A DNA stretch of 7,442 bases from Bacteroidota bacterium (GTDB lineage: Bacteria > Bacteroidota > Bacteroidia > Cytophagales > Cyclobacteriaceae): assembly GCA_023417955.1 (NCBI GenBank), contig JAEZDW010000258.1, positions 1 through 7,442 of the forward strand. The letters are read 5' to 3'. A program made the position numbers and the translations under genes. Within the stretch, counting starts at the first letter, position 1, and each line of letters begins with the position of its first letter. The notes beneath the pieces are model-generated. The model was not told where the DNA came from. It searched no databases and saw only the letters and a list, made by a program, of their open reading frames with translations. Below are positions 1 to 6,431 of this stretch, one piece after another.

Positions 1-249
1 CGTCATTAGCTTGTCGTATTCTTTTTCTTTGATTTGATTGATGACGATGGACGCGCCCGAAAGCAGAAATCCTCCTGTGAACAACATGGCAAGTTTGAAC
101 CAGTTGAGTTCACCGGAAGCGAGTACAAAACCAAAGGCGCATGAAAAAGCTACAAGAAGCGATAAGCGAAACTTCAGCATTTCGGCAAATGCCTTAGCCT
201 TAGCTGCTGCCGTCATCCATACTCCAATCCTGTTAACCTCTGCTATCAT
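1..249 (-). CDS. ctaB: Protoheme IX farnesyltransferase (heme O synthase), N-terminal part, cut by window edge
   Basis: Only the first 83 codons are present; the gene runs off the left edge. The product is an integral membrane prenyltransferase of the UbiA family that attaches a farnesyl group from farnesyl diphosphate to heme B, giving heme O, the substrate of CtaA encoded just upstream. The sequence shows the typical N-terminal layout: a short polar lead, the segment EMLKFRLSLLVAFSCAFG (residues 23-40) opening the first helix, a second hydrophobic segment at about 53-70, then the polyprenyl-diphosphate site N71-x3-E75-x3-D79 followed by KLM. That site is a variant of the NxxxDxxxD family motif with Glu at the second acidic position. 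The ATG at 249 lies one base after the ctaA stop (TAA-G-ATG), which suggests translational coupling; a second in-frame ATG at codon 12 is possible. A frame on the opposite strand over this region (38-265) is a shadow. Confidence 0.93.
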   Translation of the reverse strand, partial: MIAEVNRIGVWMTAAAKAKAFAEMLKFRLSLLVAFSCAFGFVLASGELNWFKLAMLFTGGFLLSGASIVINQIKEKEYDKLMT

Positions 250-250
250 C

Positions 251-1255
251 TTACGCTACCTGTAATTTCTTTTGTCCGGCAACTTTCAGCAGCATCAGGA
301 ACTGAAGGCCAAACGTAATCGTGGCGAGCAGTAAATGAACCGGCTGAAGTAACGCAGGGATAGCGAAATATGCCATGCCCACCCCTGTGAAAATCGTTGC
401 CAATATCAGTACGATTAAGGTAAGCGGGAAAGTTTTTAATCCTTCCGTCTTACCGAGTCTTACAATAAATCCTGCGTGGACGAGCAACACGATCCACGAA
501 AACGAGCGGTGAATGATAAACGCACCACCCGCATTGGCGATCCAGCTTTCGCGCGGCAAACGCGCCGCAACCTGGTCAATCGCTTCACGAACCTGTGTGC
601 CCAGCAACGTTTGTACAAGTAACATTGACATTGCGGCCAGCAACCACCAGAATCCCAACGAGGACGCTACGGGTCGTGATACCGAAGTAGTATTAACAAG
701 GTAAACGAGTAAAGCCACAAGCACGAGTGCAAGAAACATGTGAACGGTAATGGTCCACGGTGTAAGATTGGTCGACACCACGAAGGATCCCATCCAGCCC
801 TGCACGATTACCAGCACCAGTGTTGCAAACGCCACCCACGTTAGCCTCCTGTCAGTCTTCCAGAATTTCAACGATGCCAGAAAAACCAGAATAATCATGA
901 ACCCGATAGTAACACCAACAAGTCGGTTGATGTATTCAATCAAGGTCTTGGTTGGATTAAAATCCTGTTCAGCCGCGACCTCTGGATTGTTGACGAGTTC
1001 ATTCGCCGTCTCTTTCATTCCGAACGATGTCAAAACCTTGGCAAACCGTTGGTTTTTCTTCGCGCGGAAGTTCGAGTATATCTCTTTGTAATTCTCCGGC
1101 AGCTGCTCTACCGAAGTCGGGGGCACCCAACTGCCAAAACATTTCGGCCAATCGGGGCATCCCATACCAGAACCGGTACTTCTGACAACACCTCCGACAA
1201 GAATCAGCACATAAACCGCAACCAGCGTCGATATCGTCAGCCTTCTGAAATTCAT
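251..1255 (-). CDS. ctaA: Heme A synthase (CtaA/COX15 family)
   Basis: This 334-residue membrane protein oxidises the methyl group of heme O to the formyl group of heme A, the cofactor of the oxidase encoded upstream. About eight membrane helices are visible, in two four-helix halves (roughly 6-24, 106-129, 138-158, 166-187, 200-219, 243-266, 275-297, 301-323). The N-terminal signature GGVVRSTGSGMGCPDWPKC (residues 21-39) carries C33 and C39, the likely redox pair. Candidate heme-ligand histidines are H172, H249 (IHRSF) and H307 (LQPVH). The usual ExxHR at the second helix reads E107-Y-I-N110-R111, so the first expected His is Asn. The loop between helices 1 and 2 is long, about 60 residues (46-105). 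The start follows an AT-rich stretch without a clear ribosome binding site. The gene is separated from coxA by 73 bases and from ctaB by one base. Confidence 0.95.
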   Translation of the reverse strand: MNFRRLTISTLVAVYVLILVGGVVRSTGSGMGCPDWPKCFGSWVPPTSVEQLPENYKEIYSNFRAKKNQRFAKVLTSFGMKETANELVNNPEVAAEQDFNPTKTLIEYINRLVGVTIGFMIILVFLASLKFWKTDRRLTWVAFATLVLVIVQGWMGSFVVSTNLTPWTITVHMFLALVLVALLVYLVNTTSVSRPVASSLGFWWLLAAMSMLLVQTLLGTQVREAIDQVAARLPRESWIANAGGAFIIHRSFSWIVLLVHAGFIVRLGKTEGLKTFPLTLIVLILATIFTGVGMAYFAIPALLQPVHLLLATITFGLQFLMLLKVAGQKKLQVA

Positions 1256-1259
1256 TTAT

Positions 1260-1271
1260 AAATCCGGATTT
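1260..1271. repeat. 12-base perfect palindrome just upstream of the ctaA start
   Basis: AAATCCGGATTT equals its own reverse complement and ends four bases before the ctaA start codon at 1255. It could be a protein-binding half-site pair or, in RNA, a weak structure over the translation start. With no loop it would fold poorly as a hairpin. The function is unknown and a chance palindrome is possible. Confidence 0.4.
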
Positions 1272-1272
1272 T

Positions 1273-1300
1273 GTCGAACACACCCTACCGGTGTTTCGAC
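1273..1300 (-). repeat. Strong inverted repeat (stem-loop) between coxA and ctaA
   Basis: The left arm GTCGAACACACC (1273-1284) pairs with the right arm GGTGTTTCGAC (1290-1300), giving 11 base pairs with one bulged base and a five-base loop, CTACC. It lies in the largest complete intergenic gap of the window. On the transcribed strand the stem is followed by CAAAATCC, not by a run of T, so it is not a standard Rho-independent terminator. A role as RNA processing or stabilising stem, or as partial attenuator, is inference. Confidence 0.6.
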
Positions 1301-1310
1301 GGGTGACCCG
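1300..1310 (-). repeat. Short GC-rich inverted repeat next to the larger stem-loop
   Basis: CGGGTGACCCG forms a four-pair CGGG/CCCG stem around TGA and shares base 1300 with the larger inverted repeat. On the transcript it comes first after the coxA stop, so the two stems could stack. It is short enough to occur by chance on its own; its position next to the longer stem is the only reason to list it. Confidence 0.35.
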
Positions 1311-1328
1311 GCCCCGAATTAAATCAAA

Positions 1329-3227
1329 TTAATGTCCTTTACCTTCGACTATGATGGCACCTTCGCCATTCGATGTCTCAAGTTTGATCAACTCATTTTC
1401 ATGAGGCAGGTTAGACTCCGGTGTTTCGGAGTACGGTATGTGCTGCGGGATAAAATCATCAGCAGCACCAGGCTTGCTATAGTCGTAAGGCCAGCGGTAA
1501 ACCGAGGGAATCTCACCAGGCCAGTTGCCGTGTCCGGGCAAACGTGGCGTTGTCCACTCCAGCGTCGTCGCGAACCACGGGTTTGCAGGTGCCAGACGTC
1601 CTCTGAAAATGCTGTAGAAGAAGTTGAACAGGAAGATAAACTGCGCACCAAGTGTGAGAATAGCAGCGACACTCACCAACATGTTGAGATCTGCCCATCC
1701 AGCGAAGGTTTCGAAGTTTGTCCACGAGTAATATCTTCTCGGGAATCCTGCGATACCGATGTAGTGCATCGGAAAGAACACCATGTAAACACCGACGAAC
1801 GTAACCCAGAAGTGTATAGCACCCAGGCGTTCGTCCATCATACGACCAAACATTTTGGGGAACCAGTGATAGATACCTGCGAGCATTCCGAAGAATGACG
1901 CACTACCCATTACAAGGTGGAAGTGAGCTACCACGAAATAGGTATCGTGCAGCTGAATGTCAATCGCGGCGTTTCCAAGGAAAATACCGGTAATACCACC
2001 AGTGAGGAAGAATGATACCATACCAATGGAGAATAACATCCCTGACGTAAACCGGATGTTACCTTTCCACAACGTTGTCACATAGTTAAATATCTTAACC
2101 GCTGAAGGCACGGCAATGATCAGTGTTAGCAGCATGAAAACTGAACCGAGGAACGGGTTCATACCGGTCACGAACATGTGGTGTGCCCAAACGATAAACG
2201 AAAGAATCGCGATAAAGAGCATCGAACCGATCATCGCCTTGTAACCGAAAATCGGCTTGCGTGAATTTGTAGCGATGATCTCGGATGAAATTCCAAGCGC
2301 TGGCAAAAGCACGATGTACACTTCAGGGTGTCCAAGGAACCAGAAAAGGTGCTGGAACAATACCGGACTTCCGCCTTCGTTGGCAAGAGCCTCCCCACCG
2401 ATGAATATGTCGGAAAGGTAGAAGCTTGTGCCGAAGCTGCGGTCGAAAATCAGCAGCAATGCGGCTGCAAAAAGAACGGGGAATGAAAGCAATCCGATGA
2501 TGGCAGTAAAGAAAAACGCCCAGATTGTGAGCGGCATGCGTGTGAACGACATTCCGCGTGTGCGCATATTGATTACCGTTGTAATGTAGTTGATACCACC
2601 AAGCAGGGAACTTACAATGAACAATGCCATCGCTACCAGCCAGAGCGTCATTCCGGCGCCGGAACCCTTGATTGCCTGAGGCAGGGCACTAAGCGGCGGA
2701 TAAACAGTCCAGCCACCACCTGCCGGTCCGGTTTCAAGGAACAGCGAAACGAACATGATAACACTCGATACAAAGAAGAACCAGTATGAGAGCATGTTCA
2801 TAAACCCTGACGCCATATCACGTGCTCCGATTTGAAGCGGGATAAGGAAGTTCGAGAAGGTTCCGCTCAAACCTGCAGTCAACACAAAGAACACCATGAT
2901 CGTACCGTGCATGGTGACAAGTGCCAGATAAAACTCCGGGTCAAGCGATCCTTTTAGCGTGATGGGGTCGATATTAATCCACCCTCCCAGCACAGGTTGC
3001 AGCCATGACAGGTCAGCATCGGGGAAGCCTAGCTGAAGGCGGAAGATCACTGACAGTGTACCACCGAGCAACGCCCAGAAGATACCTGTGATCAGGAATT
3101 GTTTAGCAATTACCTTGTGATCCTCGCTGAAGACATAGTTCGTCCAGAAGTTACCCTCATGATGCTCATGTTCATGATCATCGTGGTGGTGTAGATCGTG
3201 TTGAATGTGAATATCGGTGGTTGCCAT
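1329..3227 (-). CDS. coxA: Cytochrome c oxidase subunit I (aa3-type, A1 family)
   Basis: This 632-residue catalytic subunit reduces oxygen to water at the heme a3-CuB centre and pumps protons. Visible ligands: H107 (MHGTIM) and H437 for low-spin heme a, H435 for heme a3, and H300, H349 and H350 for CuB. The motif H300-P-E302-V-Y304 supplies the A1-type glutamate and the Tyr that crosslinks to the CuB His. D-channel residues N126, D137 and N144 are present, as is the K-channel lysine K378 (SAVKIF). R497 and R498 match the heme propionate arginines. Twelve core helices are followed by a polar tail of about 90 residues with the family-typical LEWTTPRLPGHGNWP segment. The first 23 residues hold nine histidines (H7-H23). 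No cytochrome c or subunit III domain is fused. The ATG at 3227 lies 34 bases after coxB. Frames on the opposite strand, including a long one at 1332-1898, are shadows. Confidence 0.98.
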   Translation of the reverse strand: MATTDIHIQHDLHHHDDHEHEHHEGNFWTNYVFSEDHKVIAKQFLITGIFWALLGGTLSVIFRLQLGFPDADLSWLQPVLGGWINIDPITLKGSLDPEFYLALVTMHGTIMVFFVLTAGLSGTFSNFLIPLQIGARDMASGFMNMLSYWFFFVSSVIMFVSLFLETGPAGGGWTVYPPLSALPQAIKGSGAGMTLWLVAMALFIVSSLLGGINYITTVINMRTRGMSFTRMPLTIWAFFFTAIIGLLSFPVLFAAALLLIFDRSFGTSFYLSDIFIGGEALANEGGSPVLFQHLFWFLGHPEVYIVLLPALGISSEIIATNSRKPIFGYKAMIGSMLFIAILSFIVWAHHMFVTGMNPFLGSVFMLLTLIIAVPSAVKIFNYVTTLWKGNIRFTSGMLFSIGMVSFFLTGGITGIFLGNAAIDIQLHDTYFVVAHFHLVMGSASFFGMLAGIYHWFPKMFGRMMDERLGAIHFWVTFVGVYMVFFPMHYIGIAGFPRRYYSWTNFETFAGWADLNMLVSVAAILTLGAQFIFLFNFFYSIFRGRLAPANPWFATTLEWTTPRLPGHGNWPGEIPSVYRWPYDYSKPGAADDFIPQHIPYSETPESNLPHENELIKLETSNGEGAIIVEGKGH

Positions 3228-3249
3228 TTGCTTGAAAATCTTGATTCGT

Positions 3250-3262
3250 TACTACTACTACT
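3250..3262 (-). repeat. Short GTA triplet repeat at the coxB stop
   Basis: Directly after the coxB stop codon the transcribed strand reads TAA then GTA four times. In the +1 frame this gives TAG TAG TAG TAA, a run of stop codons that would catch frameshifted ribosomes. It is a tiny microsatellite; whether it matters is unknown. Confidence 0.4.
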
Positions 3263-4329
3263 TAGTCCGCAGAGGCCACAGCTCCGGGATCACTTTCAAT
3301 TCCGGCTTTGATCATCGCTGCCTCTCTCAACTCAACCGGAATCTTGTCCAGGTAATCAGGATTCTGTTTCAGCCATGATTCCTGCGAAGCCTTCCAACGT
3401 TCATACGATGCCTCATCTTCAACAATGACAGACATCTTCATTGAAAAGTGCCCACGACCGCAAATCTCGGTACACGCGAGTTCATAATTGAAATTCGGGT
3501 TACCGGTCTCCGTCCGCATTTGCTCGGTTGTCTTAGTCACAATGAATTTAAACTGCGTCGGCATACCGGGAACTGCGTCCATTTTCACACGGAAGTGCGG
3601 CAGGAACACGCTATGCAAAACATCCTTCGCACGTATCTTCAGCAGAATCTCCTTGTTTACAGGGAGGTGCAATTCAAGTGACTTGAAATCATCAAATGTA
3701 TTTTTGTCATTCTGCAGATCGAGACCAAACTCATTTATAGCATCGATAAACTTGTAGTTGTAATCACCGAGCTGATTGTCTTTTCCCGGGTAACGCGCAA
3801 TCCATGCGAACTGCTGCCCCATCACCTCAATCACTTCCGCTTCCTTCGAAGCCGGGCTCGTGATGTCTGTCCACGCATTCAATCCTGTGATGATGAGTAT
3901 AGTCAGTACAACCGCTGGTATGATGGTCCAGGTCAATTCGAGGTAGTGGTTGTCGGGATAAAACTTCGCCCGACTTCCTTCCTTGTACTGGTACTTGAAA
4001 ACGAAGACGAACATGATGATACTGATGATCACGAAAGCGATTACAGTAACTGCCATTGTGATCCAGAACAAGGCATCAGTGCGCGCACCGTGTTCAGACG
4101 CGATCGGCAACTGGTAGCGGTCGAAATTCGCCCATGAATACCAGAAGAAGCCGACGAGTGAAACGACCATAAAGATCACGAACAGTATCGCATGAATCTT
4201 GTTATCCGGACCAACACGCTCATCCTTTGACCGTCCCTTCGCAATACTCATCAGGTTTCCTACCCGGAAGATCAGGTAAAGGATCCCCAGGATCAGGGCA
4301 ACACTTATTATAATAATCAGACTCTTCAT
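3262..4329 (-). CDS. coxB: Cytochrome c oxidase subunit II (CuA subunit)
   Basis: This 355-residue subunit holds the binuclear CuA centre that takes electrons from a cytochrome c or c-heme domain and hands them to heme a of CoxA. The CuA ligands are all present: H239 in VLHSVFLPHFRVKM, then C286-T-E288-I-C290 with H294 and M297. Hydrophobic segments lie at about 2-24, 47-66, 88-112 and 133-153. The last two are the usual helix pair, with the conserved ELTWTIIPA before the cupredoxin domain, so the first two are an N-terminal extension. The aromatic motif is GQQFAW (171-176), with Phe where many subunits II have the electron-entry Trp. There is no C-terminal heme c domain: after the CuA domain only about 55 polar residues follow. 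It starts 14 bases after actF, consistent with co-transcription. Confidence 0.97.
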   Translation of the reverse strand: MKSLIIIISVALILGILYLIFRVGNLMSIAKGRSKDERVGPDNKIHAILFVIFMVVSLVGFFWYSWANFDRYQLPIASEHGARTDALFWITMAVTVIAFVIISIIMFVFVFKYQYKEGSRAKFYPDNHYLELTWTIIPAVVLTILIITGLNAWTDITSPASKEAEVIEVMGQQFAWIARYPGKDNQLGDYNYKFIDAINEFGLDLQNDKNTFDDFKSLELHLPVNKEILLKIRAKDVLHSVFLPHFRVKMDAVPGMPTQFKFIVTKTTEQMRTETGNPNFNYELACTEICGRGHFSMKMSVIVEDEASYERWKASQESWLKQNPDYLDKIPVELREAAMIKAGIESDPGAVASAD

Positions 4330-4343
4330 ATTGATACTGCGGA

Positions 4344-5705
4344 TTAAATATGGTGGTTCAGACTTTCTTCAAGCATTGGATGGTTCTTGCCGAACAGCGG
4401 AAGTTTGCCAAGGCTTCCAAGCACAACAAAGAGGAAGGCGGCAGCAAAGATCAGGAAGATTCCAAGTTCCAAAAAGCCTACTCCACCGTTTTGTTGCATT
4501 ACACCAGGTGTAACCATCTGGTAAAAATCGAACCAGTGACCAACGATGATAATCGGGCACACCAGCTTAAGTGTGGATACCTGGCGCTTCGCATCTCTTG
4601 TCATCAACAACAGGAACGGAAGCACAAAGTTCAGTATGAGATTGAGATAAAATATCCAGCTATAAGGACTCGTTTCCAGACGTTCAATGAAGTACACTGT
4701 TTCTTCCGGAATGTTCGCATACCAGATGAGCAGGTACTGGCCAAACCAGATGTAAGTCCAGAAAATTGAGAATGCGAAAATAAACTTGCCGAGATCGTGC
4801 AGGTGATTGGAATTGACGATTTTCAAATAACCTGCATCCTTGAGGTAGACAACGATTAGCGTAATTACCGCCAAAGCAGTTACCCACCAGCTCGCAAAAA
4901 CGTACCATCCAAACATGGTTGAGAACCAGTGTGTATCGATACTCATCACCCAATCCCAGGCAGCAACGGAAGAGCTAACTGCAAAGAAAACAAGGAACCA
5001 TGCCGACATTGAACGGTTCTTGAACCAGTATTTCGTTGTGCCTTCGAGGTCTTCAGCAAGCATGTTCTTGCGGATCTGGAGGAAGAACCAGTACCACAAA
5101 CCGAAGAAGATTACCATGCGAAGGATAAAGAACAGGGGGAACGAACCACCTGCAAGTGGCCAGTAAAAGAACGGAGCCTTCTTGTTGATGATCTTGTCGA
5201 ATTCAGGACCTTCTTTGAAAAGGTAGTCGTGCGTCCAGTGAAATACATCGTGACCCACAAGAAAGAACAGAGCAAGTGTAAGAAAACCTGCAATCGGTAT
5301 CCAGTTTCCAAACGCCAAGGCTACACGCTTCACACCCACTGACCATCCTGCCATCGCAGCATATTGTATGGCTACGAAAAACAGACCTATAATGCCCAAT
5401 CCAACGAAGTACATGTTGTTCATCCACAAGGATGTGTAGAGGCGTTTCAGCCAAAGCGGATTATGACCATGATCCGCTTCTGCATGCTCGGATGCATGTC
5501 CCGAATCCTGAGTGGTGCTGGCCAGAAGCTCTGTCGAGTCAATCGCACTGTGGGCACCGTGGTCGTCATGTCCGCCACCTGCAATGGCAAACGCCAATCC
5601 GATAGCAAAAAGCACGACCCCCGCAATCAGCAGGTAGACCAGCATCTTCTTTGCCCCGGGTCTGAACTCGTACCTTTCTTCTGTAACTACTACTTGATGA
5701 GCCAT
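4344..5705 (-). CDS. actF: Alternative complex III subunit F (ActF), quinol:cytochrome c oxidoreductase membrane subunit
   Basis: This 453-residue membrane protein is a subunit of alternative complex III, which oxidises menaquinol and reduces c-type hemes in place of a bc1 complex. About ten membrane helices can be drawn (roughly 22-42, 97-117, 134-151, 189-210, 232-254, 262-285, 308-330, 348-368, 379-397, 411-432). Family-like segments include AAWDWVMSIDTHWFSTMFGW (248-267) and HLHDLGKFIFAFSIFWTYIW (301-320), then GQYLLIWYANIPEE. ActF is a shortened relative of the NrfD-like ActC and carries no cofactor motif, as expected. The loop between helices 1 and 2 is rich in His and acidic residues (seven His at 46-81). 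The start at 5705 follows actE by 36 bases. The identification is firm from context and sequence; the exact role in quinol binding or proton movement is inferred from the family. Confidence 0.95.
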   Translation of the reverse strand: MAHQVVVTEERYEFRPGAKKMLVYLLIAGVVLFAIGLAFAIAGGGHDDHGAHSAIDSTELLASTTQDSGHASEHAEADHGHNPLWLKRLYTSLWMNNMYFVGLGIIGLFFVAIQYAAMAGWSVGVKRVALAFGNWIPIAGFLTLALFFLVGHDVFHWTHDYLFKEGPEFDKIINKKAPFFYWPLAGGSFPLFFILRMVIFFGLWYWFFLQIRKNMLAEDLEGTTKYWFKNRSMSAWFLVFFAVSSSVAAWDWVMSIDTHWFSTMFGWYVFASWWVTALAVITLIVVYLKDAGYLKIVNSNHLHDLGKFIFAFSIFWTYIWFGQYLLIWYANIPEETVYFIERLETSPYSWIFYLNLILNFVLPFLLLMTRDAKRQVSTLKLVCPIIIVGHWFDFYQMVTPGVMQQNGGVGFLELGIFLIFAAAFLFVVLGSLGKLPLFGKNHPMLEESLNHHI

Positions 5706-5741
5706 TTTATGTATATCGTTATCCTGTAGAATCTTTAGCCG

Positions 5742-6428
5742 TTATTTCTGCAATGCTTTTACGTAGCGTGCAATCTTCCAGCGGTCTTCCGTAGAAATCT
5801 GAGAACCATGCGGCATCATCAGACCTTTACCGTACGTGATTACGTGGAAGATATGTCCTTCCGAAATATTTTTGAGTGCGTCACCAGTAAGATTGGCAAC
5901 ACCGGCATACGCTTTTTTCTCGATGCCATCCACCGTAACACCCTGCGCCACTTTACCATCACCTTGTCCCTTTGCTCCATGGCAGTGATCGCAATAGGTA
6001 TCATACAGTACCTTGCCCTGAGCGATAATAGCATCTGATTGCTCCAGCGGATTCACCAGCCTGTTTGAAAGGCGAAGTCCGGTTGAATCGTTAGGCAGGC
6101 TGTAAGGCAACCAACCCTGCGGATTACGCGCTACAGTATTAGCCGGAGGCATCCGCATGTTCATACGGTGCGGGTTAAAAAGGTTGGAGTTATGAAACTC
6201 GCCATGGCCTGTTTCTTTTCCCTTTGGAGCAGCGTACTCAATCGAAGTAAGCCAGCGACCTGCATCCCAATCCGTGATTTGTGAGTACGGCTCATAGGCT
6301 ACCGAGTGATACATATTTGGGGCATACTCCCGGCCGGGATTGTCACCGCTCGCGCTACACGCCGCGAGAAGCGCAGCCGACGCAAAAATGGAAACCAGAG
6401 TCTTTATAGATCGCATGGTAAATATCAT
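5742..6428 (-). CDS. actE: Alternative complex III subunit E (ActE), monoheme cytochrome c lipoprotein
   Basis: This 228-residue exported lipoprotein carries one covalently bound heme c and belongs to the periplasm-facing electron path of alternative complex III. The N-terminus is a lipoprotein signal: basic R6 and K9, a hydrophobic core, then the lipobox L21-A-A-C24, so the mature protein would begin at C24. The heme site is C146-D-H-C149-H150 near 5979-5993, followed by GAKGQGDG, with M204 or M205 in KGLMMPHGSQ as likely distal ligand. The region 30-130, with FNPHRMNMRMPPANTVARNP, is typical of ActE ahead of the cytochrome domain. The start at 6428 lies three bases after the actD stop; an ATG four codons later (6416) gives an equally good signal peptide and may be the real start. 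Length and order (after actD, before actF) match the family. Confidence 0.95.
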   Translation of the reverse strand: MIFTMRSIKTLVSIFASAALLAACSASGDNPGREYAPNMYHSVAYEPYSQITDWDAGRWLTSIEYAAPKGKETGHGEFHNSNLFNPHRMNMRMPPANTVARNPQGWLPYSLPNDSTGLRLSNRLVNPLEQSDAIIAQGKVLYDTYCDHCHGAKGQGDGKVAQGVTVDGIEKKAYAGVANLTGDALKNISEGHIFHVITYGKGLMMPHGSQISTEDRWKIARYVKALQK

Positions 6429-6431
6429 CGG

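Noticed and set aside
38..265. 75-codon open frame on the plus strand at the left edge
   Set aside because: It is antisense to ctaB, whose minus-strand frame shows clear farnesyltransferase motifs. Its hydrophobic end mirrors the reverse strand.
1273..1300. Rho-independent terminator after coxA
   Set aside because: The stem is strong, but no run of T follows it on the transcribed strand, so it is listed as an inverted repeat only.
1332..1898. Long open frame (188 codons) on the plus strand
   Set aside because: It lies fully antisense to the conserved C-terminal half of coxA, has no recognisable domain and an erratic composition rich in Arg, Cys and Val, and is best explained as a shadow.
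4350..4769. 139-codon open frame on the plus strand
   Set aside because: It is antisense to actF within conserved helices and shows no family resemblance or separate translation signals.
5706..5741. Promoter or structure in the actE-actF spacer
   Set aside because: The 36 bases show no convincing promoter pair or stem; the stretch looks like plain intra-operon sequence.
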